A stretch of DNA of 64,000 nucleotides, from NCBI RefSeq assembly GCF_905220975.1, contig NZ_CAJNBK010000002.1, forward strand, positions 434,001-498,000, given 5' to 3'. The translations under genes were made by a program, and so were the position numbers. This stretch comes from Paraburkholderia haematera. GTDB taxonomy: Bacteria; Pseudomonadota; Gammaproteobacteria; Burkholderiales; Burkholderiaceae. The notes beneath the pieces are model-generated. The model was given only the letters and a program-made list of their open reading frames with translations, had not been told where the DNA came from and searched no databases. Of this stretch, positions 33,241 through 42,700 are shown piece by piece; position 1 is the first letter of the stretch, and every line of letters begins with the position of its first letter.

Positions 33241-34305
33241 ATGGCAACGGCCACGAAGACGCCGGCTAAACGAGCCACGTCTCAAACAAACGCGGCAGCG
33301 GCAGCAAAGTCGGCACGAACGCCGGCTCGTGCGGCCAGCGGCGCGGTAAAGAAAGCATCGTCGAAAGCCGCCGGGGTGGCGGCGAAGACCGGCGCGGGTG
33401 CAGCCACTGCGGCGGTAGCGAGTGCCGTGAAGAAGGCTGCGGCCAAGCGCGCGCTGAACGGCGCGTCGGCACCCGTACCCGCTTCGAAGCGTACCAAAGC
33501 ACCGCGAGCAAAAAGCAATGGCGCGTTGCCAGCCGAACTCGGCGGCGACGTGCAGGAACTCGCGCGCGATACGAACGAAGGCGAAGTCGTGCGCAAGACG
33601 CGTACGTCGTCGAGTGCCGGCGGCGAAGCAGCGGGTTCCGCTGAACTCGCGGTGCCGGTGCAGATCGGCGGGCTTACGCCTGAAGTCACCCGTCCGGCGT
33701 ATTGGGACAAGGCGTGTGCGGACCTCGTCAAGCGCGATCGTATTCTGAAGAAGCTGATTCCGAAATTCGGTCCGGTGCATCTGCTGAGCCGTGGCGATCC
33801 GTTCGTCACGCTCGCGCGTTCGGTGGTCGGGCAGCAGATTTCGGTGGCGTCCGCGCAAGCAGTCTGGGCGAAAGTCGAGGCGGCCTGTCCGAAGCTCGTG
33901 CCGCAGCAGTTCATCAAGCTCGGTCAGGACAAGCTGACCGCGTGCGGGCTCTCGAAGCGCAAGGCCGAATACGTGCTCGATCTCGCGCAGCACTTCGTAT
34001 CGGGCGCCTTGCACGTCGGCAAGTGGACGTCGATGGACGACGAAGCGGTGATCGCCGAACTCACGCAGATTCGCGGCATCGGCCGCTGGACCGCGGAAAT
34101 GTTCCTGATCTTCAATCTGTCCCGCCCAGACGTGCTGCCACTCGACGACCTCGGCCTGATCCGCGCGATCAGTGTCAATTACTTTAGCGGCGAGCCGGTT
34201 ACGCGCAGTGAAGCGCGTGAGGTTGCGGCAAACTGGGAGCCGTGGCGCACCGTCGCCACCTGGTATATGTGGCGTAGTCTCGATCCGTTGCCGGTCGACT
34301 ACTGA
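33241..34305 (+). CDS. DNA-3-methyladenine glycosylase 2 family, with histone-like tail
   Basis: A 354-residue base-excision repair enzyme of the HhH-GPD superfamily (AlkA/Mag1-like). The catalytic part starts near residue 145. RSVVGQQISVASA, the helix-hairpin-helix TQIRGIGRWTAEMF and LPLDDLG with the catalytic Asp at 302 or 303 are clear. The first 90 residues or so are Ala/Lys/Thr-rich with motifs such as KKASSKAAG, like a histone H1 tail, and should bind DNA nonspecifically. The usual AlkA N-terminal beta domain is missing. GGAGG lies close before the ATG. Confidence 0.9.
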   Translation: MATATKTPAKRATSQTNAAAAAKSARTPARAASGAVKKASSKAAGVAAKTGAGAATAAVASAVKKAAAKRALNGASAPVPASKRTKAPRAKSNGALPAELGGDVQELARDTNEGEVVRKTRTSSSAGGEAAGSAELAVPVQIGGLTPEVTRPAYWDKACADLVKRDRILKKLIPKFGPVHLLSRGDPFVTLARSVVGQQISVASAQAVWAKVEAACPKLVPQQFIKLGQDKLTACGLSKRKAEYVLDLAQHFVSGALHVGKWTSMDDEAVIAELTQIRGIGRWTAEMFLIFNLSRPDVLPLDDLGLIRAISVNYFSGEPVTRSEAREVAANWEPWRTVATWYMWRSLDPLPVDY

Positions 34306-34429
34306 ACAACAAGAAGCCAGACCGTTTCAAAAGCTATCGATTGTTAAAAATTGATAGTTGAGAGATGGTTTTGACATCGGCGAGCGCGGTTAGAATACGC
34401 GCTGCCGGTAAGTCCAAGGATTACAACCA

Positions 34430-35401
34430 ATGAAGACCACCTTTCTGGATTTCGAACAGCCGATCGCTGAACTCGAAGCGAAGATCGAAGAATTGCGCTT
34501 CGTGCAGGACGATTCGGCCGTCGATATTTCGGAAGAGATCGAGCGGCTGTCCAAGAAGAGTCAACAGCTCACCAAAGATCTGTACGCGAACCTCACTCCG
34601 TGGCAGGTTTCGCAAATCGCCCGTCACCCGCAACGCCCGTACACGTTCGATTACGTGAGCGAACTGTTCACCGATTTCCACGAGCTGCACGGCGACCGCA
34701 ACTATGCGGACGACCTGTCGATCGTCGGCGGCCTCGCGCGTTTCAACGGGCAGGCCTGCATGGTGATCGGCCATCAGAAGGGCCGCGACACCAAGGAGCG
34801 CGCGCTGCGCAACTTCGGCATGCCGCGTCCGGAAGGCTATCGCAAGGCCGAACGCCTGATGCGTCTTGCCGAGAAGTTCGGCTTGCCGATCTTCACGTTC
34901 ATCGATACGCCGGGCGCGTACCCTGGTATCGGCGCGGAAGAGCGCGGTCAGTCGGAAGCGATCGGCCGCAATCTGTATGTGATGGCTGAACTCAAGACGC
35001 CGCTGATCGCCACGATCATCGGCGAAGGCGGCTCGGGCGGCGCGCTCGCGATTGCCGTCGGCGATAGTGTACTGATGCTGCAGTTCTCGACCTATTCGGT
35101 GATTTCGCCGGAAGGTTGCGCGTCGATTCTGTGGAAGAGCGCCGCGAAAGCGCCGGAAGCCGCGGAAGCACTCGGCCTGACCGCGCATCGGCTGAAAGCG
35201 CTCGGTCTGATCGACAAGATCGTCAATGAGCCGCTTGGCGGCGCGCATCGCGATCCGAAGGGCATGGCCGCCATGCTGCGCCGTGCGCTCGCCGATTCGC
35301 TGCGCCAGTTCCAGGGCATGAGCATCAACGACCTGCGTCAACGCCGTTTCGAACGGTTGATGTCGTACGGCAAGTTCAAGGAAACGACGCCGGGTGCTTA
35401 A
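34430..35401 (+). CDS. accA: Acetyl-CoA carboxylase carboxyltransferase subunit alpha
   Basis: A 323-residue subunit that, with AccD, transfers carboxyl from biotin to acetyl-CoA in the first step of fatty-acid synthesis. Diagnostic stretches are [40 protein letters not shown] and [27 protein letters not shown] lies at 34371-34376 with TAGAAT 14 bases after it, a tight but plausible promoter. tilS follows within 50 bases on the same strand. Confidence 0.97.
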   Translation: MKTTFLDFEQPIAELEAKIEELRFVQDDSAVDISEEIERLSKKSQQLTKDLYANLTPWQVSQIARHPQRPYTFDYVSELFTDFHELHGDRNYADDLSIVGGLARFNGQACMVIGHQKGRDTKERALRNFGMPRPEGYRKAERLMRLAEKFGLPIFTFIDTPGAYPGIGAEERGQSEAIGRNLYVMAELKTPLIATIIGEGGSGGALAIAVGDSVLMLQFSTYSVISPEGCASILWKSAAKAPEAAEALGLTAHRLKALGLIDKIVNEPLGGAHRDPKGMAAMLRRALADSLRQFQGMSINDLRQRRFERLMSYGKFKETTPGA

Positions 35402-35449
35402 GCCCGCGCGCGTTCTCTTTCGTCCATCGGCGCTTTACGCGCTAGCGAC

Positions 35450-36934
35450 GTGACTCCCACAGCTGATTCGCCCGCCGACCGCCTCGTTATCGAGGCGGTC
35501 GGCGTGGCGCTGTCCGCACTGCATGCGAACGTGCGCATTGCGGTGGCGTTCAGTGGCGGCGTCGATTCGAGTGTGTTGCTCGATGCGGCCGTGCGGGTCG
35601 CGGGTGCCGCGCGTTGTGTCGCGCTGCATGTGCATCATGGCCTCAGCGCTCACGCCGACGAGTGGCTTGCACGCTGCGAAGCGTTTGCACGGGAACGGGG
35701 TGTCGAATTCGCGGTTGAGCGCGTCGAGGTGCCGCGTGACGCGGGCGTCAGTGTCGAGGCCGCGGCGCGCGATGCGCGCTATCGCGCGCTGGACGCAATG
35801 TGCGCAACACGCGCCGTTCACACACTATGGCTCGCGCAACATGCTGACGACCAGGCGGAGACGGTGTTGTTGCAACTGCTGCGCGGCGCGGGCCTCGCGG
35901 GCCTTGCTGCGATGGCGCCCGAGTACTTGCCGGCGGGTGCCTGCGCGGTGCGCGTGAGGCCGTTGCTGCACCTGCTGCGTGCGCAACTCGAGCAGTATGC
36001 GAACGCTCGCGGTCTGCGCTGGATCGACGACGAATCGAACGCGGACACACGTTACGCTCGCAACGCATTGCGCCACGAGGTGACACCGGCGTTGGCCGTG
36101 CACTTTCCTGGTTTTCGCGACGCACTTGCGCGCACAGCCGCACATGCGGCATCGGCGCAACGTCTGCTCGACGCACTCGCGCGCATCGATCTGGACGCAG
36201 CCGTACGTGATGAAGGCCGCGCGCTATCGCATGACGCGCTGCTCGCCCTCGACGACGATCGTGCGCTCAACCTGCTGCGCTACTGGATGCGTACACGGGG
36301 TCTGATTGCGGCATCAGCCGCGCGCCTTACGGATGCTTTGCGCCAGTTGCGCGAAGTCGGGGAAGCCGGCGAGGGCCATAGTCTGCGTATTGATCATGCT
36401 GGGCAGGCGTTGCGCAGTTATCGCGGTCTTGTCTACTGGGAAGCGGGCGATAGCAGCGAACCCGCCGACGAAACCGCGCTCGTCGAGCGCGCAGTCAGCG
36501 AACTCGCATGGCAGGGTGAAGCGATCTGGCGTTTGCCGCAATGGCGGGGCACTTTTGTCTTTGTTGCTGTGGAGGCAAATCTGGGCGGGCACGCCGCCGC
36601 GGATTCCGATGTCGACGCCGATGCCGGGCAGGGCGATCCGGATACGCTTCCCGTCAGCGTTTTACGGCGCGCATTGTTGAGCGTGCGCTCGCGCAGCGGC
36701 GGCGAGCGGATGCGCACCAGCACGGCGCCTGGCAGCCCGAGCCGCACGCTGAAAAACCTGTTTCAGGAGCGCGGCATTCCTGCATGGAAGCGCGACGTGC
36801 CGCTGCTTTACGTAGGTGACGACCTGCTGTTCGTGCCCTTGCTCGGCCTGAACCACGCAGTGTTGTCCGAGCAGGTCAATGCGGCCGAACAACGCGTCAG
36901 GATCGTCTGGCGCGACGATCTGCTGATGGCCTGA
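35450..36934 (+). CDS. tilS: tRNA(Ile)-lysidine synthetase TilS
   Basis: A 494-residue enzyme that adds lysine to the CAU anticodon of tRNA-Ile2. The PP-loop ATP site is AVAFSGGVDSSVLLDAAV at about residues 31-48, followed by HVHHGLSAHADEW, the tRNA-contact stretch QHADDQAETVLLQLLRGAGL and RWIDDESNADTRYARNALR. The C-terminal domain includes GNPFQERGIPAWKR-like sequence (KNLFQERGIPAWKR). The start is GTG. An acidic insertion near residues 385-400 is unusual. The gap of about 390 bases before lysC holds no gene. Confidence 0.95.
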   Translation: MTPTADSPADRLVIEAVGVALSALHANVRIAVAFSGGVDSSVLLDAAVRVAGAARCVALHVHHGLSAHADEWLARCEAFARERGVEFAVERVEVPRDAGVSVEAAARDARYRALDAMCATRAVHTLWLAQHADDQAETVLLQLLRGAGLAGLAAMAPEYLPAGACAVRVRPLLHLLRAQLEQYANARGLRWIDDESNADTRYARNALRHEVTPALAVHFPGFRDALARTAAHAASAQRLLDALARIDLDAAVRDEGRALSHDALLALDDDRALNLLRYWMRTRGLIAASAARLTDALRQLREVGEAGEGHSLRIDHAGQALRSYRGLVYWEAGDSSEPADETALVERAVSELAWQGEAIWRLPQWRGTFVFVAVEANLGGHAAADSDVDADAGQGDPDTLPVSVLRRALLSVRSRSGGERMRTSTAPGSPSRTLKNLFQERGIPAWKRDVPLLYVGDDLLFVPLLGLNHAVLSEQVNAAEQRVRIVWRDDLLMA

Positions 36935-37323
36935 CCGTCCAGTCGGCCAAGCGGATTAGCTATCCGCCGATTCTTCGAAATAGGGCGCAAAACCGCATCG
37001 GATAAGCCTTTTCAGCCCCTAATATGGGCCATTCGACGGGTATTTTGGCTTGTCTTTTTGCGCCCGATCGGGTAATTTAGCTTGTTTGCCCGACCCGATT
37101 TCGCCGTCGCTGTCGTCGCCGTTGCCGGTTTCCGAGCGCGATCCGTCGTCTCCGGTAAGCAAGCCACTAGCGATCATTCCCGGGCAAATCCGCGCGTGCT
37201 GCACGCGCGCTGCATCTACGCCGCCACACACTTTGCCGCCGTTCACAAGACGTTGCGCTCCTGTGCTTTTGTGCGGTCGTCTCCAGCGCGCCAGCGCGGT
37301 TTATCCTCCAGTTCAGAACGACA

Positions 37324-38574
37324 ATGGCACTCATCGTACATAAATACGGCGGCACCTCGATGGGCTCGGTCGAGCGCATCAAGAACGTCGCCAAGCGCGT
37401 CGCGAAATGGCACAAGGCCGGCCACAAGATGGTCGTCGTGCCGTCGGCGATGTCCGGCGAAACTAACCGCTTGCTTGGTCTCGCGAAAGAAATCACGAGT
37501 CAGCCGAGCCCGCGCGAACTCGATATGATCGCCGCCACGGGCGAGCAGGTCAGCTCGGGACTGCTCGCCATCGCGCTGCAGGAAGCCGGCGTCGACGCGG
37601 TCAGCTATGCCGGCTGGCAAGTGCCGGTCAAAACGGATAGCGCATTCACGAAAGCACGTATCAGCGAAATCGACGGCGAGCGCGTGCTGCGCGATCTCGA
37701 CGCGGGCAAAGTGGTGGTGATCACGGGCTTCCAGGGCATCGATCCTGACGGCCACATCACCACGCTCGGCCGCGGCGGTTCGGATACGTCGGCGGTCGCG
37801 GTCGCCGCCGCGCTGAAAGCCGACGAGTGCCTGATTTACACGGACGTCGACGGTGTCTACACGACCGACCCGCGCGTGGTGGAAGAAGCGCGCCGCCTCG
37901 ATCGCGTGACGTTCGAAGAAATGCTGGAAATGGCGAGCCTGGGGTCCAAGGTGCTGCAGATCCGCTCGGTGGAATTCGCCGGCAAATATCAGGTGAAGAC
38001 ACGCGTCCTGTCGAGCCTGACCGATCCGCTCATCCCGCTCGACGCTGAAATGAAGTCGGGCACCCTGATTACTTTTGAAGAAGACGAGACCATGGAAAAA
38101 GCAGTCATCTCGGGCATCGCGTTCCAGCGCGACGAAGCTCGTATTGCCGTGATGGGTGTGCCCGACAAGCCGGGCATCGCGTATCAGATTCTCGGCCCGG
38201 TGGCGGACGCGAATATCGACGTCGACATGATCATCCAGAACCAAAGCGTCGAAGGTAAAACCGCTTTCACGTTCACGGTCGGCCGCGGCGACTATCAGCG
38301 CGCCATGGACATTCTCACCGGGCAGGTGAAGGGTCATGTGCAGGCTGAGCAGGTACTGGGCGATCCGAAGGTGTCGAAGGTCTCGGTGGTCGGCGTCGGC
38401 ATGCGTTCGCATGTGGGTATCGCGAGCACGATGTTCCGCACGTTGTCGGAAGAGGGCATCAATATCCAGATGATCTCCACTTCGGAAATCAAGATTTCGG
38501 TGCTGATCGACGAGAAGTACATGGAGCTCGCCGTGCGCGCGCTGCATAAGGCGTTCGAACTGGATCAAGCCTGA
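37324..38574 (+). CDS. lysC: Aspartate kinase
   Basis: A 416-residue kinase for the first step of lysine, methionine and threonine synthesis. The N-terminal kinase domain starts ALIVHKYGGTSMGSVERIKN. Further kinase motifs are GRGGSDTSAVAVAAAL and DVDGVYTTDPR. Two C-terminal ACT domains for amino-acid feedback lie at about 265-340 (MGVPDKPGIAYQILG) and 345-416 (GVGMRSHVGIAS). This is the monofunctional alpha/beta type. The tRNA-Ser gene follows downstream. Confidence 0.97.
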   Translation: MALIVHKYGGTSMGSVERIKNVAKRVAKWHKAGHKMVVVPSAMSGETNRLLGLAKEITSQPSPRELDMIAATGEQVSSGLLAIALQEAGVDAVSYAGWQVPVKTDSAFTKARISEIDGERVLRDLDAGKVVVITGFQGIDPDGHITTLGRGGSDTSAVAVAAALKADECLIYTDVDGVYTTDPRVVEEARRLDRVTFEEMLEMASLGSKVLQIRSVEFAGKYQVKTRVLSSLTDPLIPLDAEMKSGTLITFEEDETMEKAVISGIAFQRDEARIAVMGVPDKPGIAYQILGPVADANIDVDMIIQNQSVEGKTAFTFTVGRGDYQRAMDILTGQVKGHVQAEQVLGDPKVSKVSVVGVGMRSHVGIASTMFRTLSEEGINIQMISTSEIKISVLIDEKYMELAVRALHKAFELDQA

Positions 38575-38714
38575 TTGGCTGCGCGGGGTGGGGTTGGGTG
38601 CTCGGTTGGGTGAACAGGCGCGCCTCATCTCCGAATGCGTGACTGAACGCTCGGCCGATGTGAATAAATTGCGTCGCCGGTGACAAAACTGGCACAAAAA
38701 ATGTGTGCTAGACA

Positions 38715-38743
38715 TTGACCTTCGCGGTTCGGCCCGCTATTAT
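38715..38743 (+). promoter_or_regulatory. Sigma70-type promoter of tRNA-Ser
   Basis: TTGACC, 17-base spacer, TATTAT, about 43 bases before the tRNA. Confidence 0.75.
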
Positions 38744-38785
38744 CTTGGCTTCGTTGCGCTGACTCCCTGCGCAACCGAAAGTTTG

Positions 38786-38879
38786 GGAGACGTGGCCGAG
38801 AGGTCGAAGGCACTCCCCTGCTAAGGGAGCATCTGGGCCAAAACCTGGATCGAGGGTTCGAATCCCTCCGTCTCCGCCA
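38786..38879 (+). tRNA. tRNA-Ser (GCU anticodon)
   Basis: Class II tRNA with the acceptor stem GGAGACG/CGTCTCC, anticodon loop CTGCTAA (GCT), a long variable arm, the T-arm GGTTCGAATCC and an encoded CCA. It stands alone and ends in a strong terminator. Confidence 0.97.
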
Positions 38880-38893
38880 GAAGTGGTAGAGAG

Positions 38894-38930
38894 AACCCCG
38901 CAGAGTCTAGGCTCTGCGGGGTTTTGTTTT
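38894..38930. terminator. Bidirectional terminator between tRNA-Ser and porin
   Basis: Twelve-base perfect stem AACCCCGCAGAG/CTCTGCGGGGTT with a TCTAGG loop, followed by T-rich sequence on the plus strand. It serves tRNA-Ser and probably the convergent porin. Confidence 0.85.
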
Positions 38931-39006
38931 TCAGGCTCGCGAAATGTATTTTTCCGCTCCCGAATTCTCGCAATTCAGGAGCGGGACGTTCGACCTGCTT
39001 TCAGCA

Positions 39007-40194
39007 TCAAAACGCGTGCCGCAACCCCACCATGCCGACGAATTGCGACGGCCCTGACGACGGCGTCGTATTCTGCGAGTCGCCGACCACAGCCACGGCG
39101 TCAGTGATGCTCGTCCCAGTGCTGCCTGCCGCCACCAGCGTCTTGCCCCGCGCATGCTGATACGCCTCCAGTGCGTACAACGTGGTGCGAGTGGAGAGGT
39201 TGTACGTCTGCTCGAGCGAGATCTGCTGATAGCGCGCAGCATCGCTGATGCCATTCGCTTTGCTTGCCTGCGTATAGCTGTAACCGGCGCCGATAGTCAC
39301 GGCCGGCGTGATCCTGTACGTGGAAATCACACCATATGTATTGAACACACCTTCGTCGGTGAACAGCGAACCGGAGCCCGGCGCGTATTGCACGTTCGAA
39401 TAGTTCACGCCGATCATCAGGTCCTGGTGCGTGTAGCGGGCCGCCGCGGCGAGCAATTGCGCGCTGCGTGCCGTCGCGTAGCCGCTATTCACCGGCGAGT
39501 TGACGGCGTAGGTGCCGAGCGCCTGGCTGGTCGCAATGTCTTTCAGTTTCACATAGCCCACCGCGATCGCAAACGGCTGGTAGTCGTAGCGAGCTGCCGC
39601 GCTGAACTGGCTGCCGCTGGCCACGCTTCCGGGCACGCCGCCCAGGCCGTACTGCGCACTGAATTGCAAACCGGCGAGGTTCGGTGATAGGTAGGTAACC
39701 GAATTATTGAGGCGCAGCGTGGTGTCGAGCGCGTCGAGGTCGCCAGGGTGAGCGCCTGTTGCGCCCGTCAATACGCCCGTTGGCCCGAGTGCGCCGACCA
39801 TCTGGAAGTACGGCGTGTACTGGCGGCCGAGTGTCACCGTCCCATACTTGTCATTGGTCAGCCCGACATACGCCTGCCGATTGAAAATGAAGCCCGCGCT
39901 ACTTTGCGCGCCCGTCAGCGAGTTGAAACCGCTTTCGAGCCGAAAGATCGCCTTTGTGCCACCGCCAATATCTTCCGCGCCGAGCAGCCCGAACTTGCTC
40001 GCCTGCAGGTTGCCCTGGCTCATGTAGAAGTTGGCGTGCCCCTTCTGGTTGCTGGCATAGGCAAAGGCGTTATCGACGACGCCATACAGCGTCACGCTGC
40101 TTTGCGCCGACGCGCCGGTTGACAGCACCGCGCCCGCAAACGGCAGGCATGAAAGGACGAATGTGCGTGTACGCGAGCGCTTGAATGAGTTCAT
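39007..40194 (-). CDS. Gram-negative porin, OmpC-type of Burkholderia
   Basis: A 395-residue outer-membrane porin with a signal peptide ending STGASA. The mature start QSSVTLYGVVDNAFAYASNQ is typical of Burkholderiales porins, and the protein ends in Phe (VGLRHAF) as needed for barrel assembly. LGRQYTPYFQM is a conserved stretch. It is the last gene of a likely operon with the GH31 enzyme and the MFS transporter, so it may admit the same sugar. Confidence 0.93.
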   Translation of the reverse strand: MNSFKRSRTRTFVLSCLPFAGAVLSTGASAQSSVTLYGVVDNAFAYASNQKGHANFYMSQGNLQASKFGLLGAEDIGGGTKAIFRLESGFNSLTGAQSSAGFIFNRQAYVGLTNDKYGTVTLGRQYTPYFQMVGALGPTGVLTGATGAHPGDLDALDTTLRLNNSVTYLSPNLAGLQFSAQYGLGGVPGSVASGSQFSAAARYDYQPFAIAVGYVKLKDIATSQALGTYAVNSPVNSGYATARSAQLLAAAARYTHQDLMIGVNYSNVQYAPGSGSLFTDEGVFNTYGVISTYRITPAVTIGAGYSYTQASKANGISDAARYQQISLEQTYNLSTRTTLYALEAYQHARGKTLVAAGSTGTSITDAVAVVGDSQNTTPSSGPSQFVGMVGLRHAF

Positions 40195-40257
40195 GGGTTG
40201 CGTGTCTCCGGATTGAATATGTGATCGTTGCTCTTCACGTCGGTGATACGTGCCCGG

Positions 40258-42681
40258 TTAGTGGGCGATGGAAATCGTCAGACATCGCCAGCCGTCGACC
40301 GTATGGTCTTGCATCAGCGCGCCGTCAACGCAGACTGCGGTGCGCACTTCGCCCTTTGGCACGAACAGGCGAACTTCCTGCTGCGGCTGCTGGATCCAGC
40401 CTTCCCGCACGATTGAAATGCGCAACGTGCTCGCATCGCTCGTAATCGAGACGTTCCAACGCCCCTGCGCACCTGTGCGCCACGCTTCGCTTTCGCCATC
40501 GTCTTCGACGCAGCCGCCGCGAGCGATGCCTGCGCCGGCGTGCGGCACAGCGATGAACGCGCGTTCGTCGGCGGGACGGCCGAAGTGTTGTTCAGCGATG
40601 TTTATCGGAATCACGCTGCCCTCACGCAGCAGCGTCGCCGGCTGCTCGAATGGGGCGGGCAGGGTCACAGTCTGACCACCTTCGAACACCTCGCCACTCC
40701 AGTACGACACCCATCGCGCGCCGGCCGGCAGATAGACATCGCGCGTCGACTGTCCCGCCTCGACCACCGGTGCAACCAGCATCGACGCGCCCAGCATCAT
40801 GTCGTCGCCGTCGGCGAGACAGCGCGGATCGTGCGGAAACTCGGCGAACATCGGACGCAGTACCGGCTCGTACGCGCTGTGCGATTGCCATAGCAACTCG
40901 TACAGGTAGGGGATCAGGCGGTAGCGCAGCTTGATCAGCGCCGCCACCTGCTGCGTGACTTCGGGATGCATCCACGGTTCGTTGACCGTACCGTCGTCGT
41001 TCCAGGAATGAATGCTGAAACGCGGCAGGAAGATGCCGAAGGCGACCCAGCGGACGAACAACTCCGGACCCGGCGCCGGACCTGAGAATCCGCCAATATC
41101 GTGACCGCTGTTCGACACGCCGGACATGGCGAGCCCGAGCCCCATCTTCAGATTGAAGCGCAGCGTTTCCCACGAGGTGTAGTTGTCGCCGGACCAGGTT
41201 TGCACATAGCGTTGCATGCCGACGCCACCCGAGCGGGAGACAAGGAACGGCCGGCAGTCGGGGGCGTATTCACGCTGCGCGTCGTGCGACGCACGCATCA
41301 TCAACTGCGTTTGCAGCACTTTCGCTTCGCGCGCCGGATACGGTTGGCCGAAGCCCTGGGCAATCGCGTCAGGCGACCAGATCTCGAACTCGTTGTTGTC
41401 GTTCCACGTCGCGGCGATGCCGTGTTTCAACAGGCTGTCTTTCACGCGCGCTTTCCACCAGTCGATGGTGGCGAGATTCGTGAAGTCCAGATACGCGCCC
41501 ACTTCGTCCCAGAACTGGACCCACGCCGGATCGCCATCACGCGACTCGATCAGCAAGCCGGCGCGCGCCACTTCGTCGAACGCCGGGTGATCCTGCAAGA
41601 GGCACGGTTTGATGTTCGCGCACAGACGCACGCCACGTTCGAGATAGCTCTGCACGAAGCCGTCGATATCCGGAAACTTCTCGTGGTTCCAGTTGAACAC
41701 ATAGCGCTTCGGACCCATCGACGTGTAGCCCGACGACAGGTGGAACGAATCGCACAACACGTCGTGCTCGCTGCATCGTTCGATGAATTCGCCCATGCGC
41801 TGCTGCGCATCGGGCGCGTCGGTATAGCTCATTGTCGAGCCCGAGTAGCCGAGGCCCCATTTCGGCATCCAGGCCGGACGGCCGGTCAGCCACGTAAAGC
41901 GGCGCACCGCATGCAAGGGCGTGCCCGCGGAGGCGATGAAGTAATAGTCGAGATCGCCATGCTCGGCGACAAAGTGCCGGTAGTGGCCGTGATAGTTGTC
42001 GAGCTCGCGGCCCATGTCGAAACGGCAATCGGCGAGCGTGTCATAGAACAGGCCGAATCCTGTCGACGTTTGCGGTTGCCACGTCACGTAGAAGGGGATG
42101 TGCTTGTAGAGCGGGTCCGTAGTGCGTGCGCTATAACCCATCGCGTCGATGTTGCGCATTTCGTAGGACTGCTCCGCGCGGTTGAGCGAACCGGCGCGCT
42201 CGCCCAGGCCGACATACATCTCGCCCCGGCGACGCTCGATGTAGTGATACACGCGCTTGTCCCACCAGCCGAAGTTATACGCCTGGGTCTTCCGATCGCT
42301 CATCACGCGGTGCCACGTCGCATCGTGCAGGATGTCCCACGCGCAGAATCCACCGTCCAGTGCGAGCGTCAAACGGATGCGTGCCGTTTCAACGACAACC
42401 TGTTCAGCGTTGGCCGATACGTCGAACCTGGGGGGCGTGAAATCGCTCATGTCCCGGCGATCGCGGCCTTCGAGCGCAACGTCATCCGCGCCCGGCGCGA
42501 TGGACCAGGTCCGCGGACCGTGCGTTTCGCCGTCCGGCAGCACGAGTACCCGGATGATGTCTTCGGCGAGAACGAACAGTTCCATCCGGCAGTTTTCCTG
42601 CGCGGTGAGAACGATGTGGTTGCCGGTATGGGACGACAGTGAAAAACGCGGCGGGTGTTTCAGATTCGTCAGTGAACGCAT
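40258..42681 (-). CDS. Glycoside hydrolase family 31 (alpha-glucosidase/xylosidase)
   Basis: An 807-residue enzyme that removes alpha-linked glucosyl or xylosyl units from oligosaccharides. The N-terminal beta-sandwich domain is followed by the catalytic barrel: PKWGLGYSGSTMSYTD, then the nucleophile region TWNDNNEFEIW (Asp near residue 427), then WSGDNYTSWETLRFNLKMGL and GHDIGGFSG around the acid/base. C-terminal beta domains follow. There is no signal peptide, so it acts in the cytosol. It lies 19 bases after the MFS gene and 63 before the porin. The exact substrate cannot be told from sequence. Confidence 0.93.
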   Translation of the reverse strand: MRSLTNLKHPPRFSLSSHTGNHIVLTAQENCRMELFVLAEDIIRVLVLPDGETHGPRTWSIAPGADDVALEGRDRRDMSDFTPPRFDVSANAEQVVVETARIRLTLALDGGFCAWDILHDATWHRVMSDRKTQAYNFGWWDKRVYHYIERRRGEMYVGLGERAGSLNRAEQSYEMRNIDAMGYSARTTDPLYKHIPFYVTWQPQTSTGFGLFYDTLADCRFDMGRELDNYHGHYRHFVAEHGDLDYYFIASAGTPLHAVRRFTWLTGRPAWMPKWGLGYSGSTMSYTDAPDAQQRMGEFIERCSEHDVLCDSFHLSSGYTSMGPKRYVFNWNHEKFPDIDGFVQSYLERGVRLCANIKPCLLQDHPAFDEVARAGLLIESRDGDPAWVQFWDEVGAYLDFTNLATIDWWKARVKDSLLKHGIAATWNDNNEFEIWSPDAIAQGFGQPYPAREAKVLQTQLMMRASHDAQREYAPDCRPFLVSRSGGVGMQRYVQTWSGDNYTSWETLRFNLKMGLGLAMSGVSNSGHDIGGFSGPAPGPELFVRWVAFGIFLPRFSIHSWNDDGTVNEPWMHPEVTQQVAALIKLRYRLIPYLYELLWQSHSAYEPVLRPMFAEFPHDPRCLADGDDMMLGASMLVAPVVEAGQSTRDVYLPAGARWVSYWSGEVFEGGQTVTLPAPFEQPATLLREGSVIPINIAEQHFGRPADERAFIAVPHAGAGIARGGCVEDDGESEAWRTGAQGRWNVSITSDASTLRISIVREGWIQQPQQEVRLFVPKGEVRTAVCVDGALMQDHTVDGWRCLTISIAH

Positions 42682-42700
42682 GATGTGTCTTCGAGTGAGG

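Noticed and set aside
37243..38715. 490-codon minus-strand open frame opposite lysC
   Set aside because: His/Arg/Asp-rich shadow of the aspartate kinase reading frame.
41101..42642. 513-codon plus-strand open frame opposite the GH31 gene
   Set aside because: Arg/His/Ala-rich translation with no motif; it is the mirror frame of a strongly supported gene, a common artefact in GC-rich DNA.
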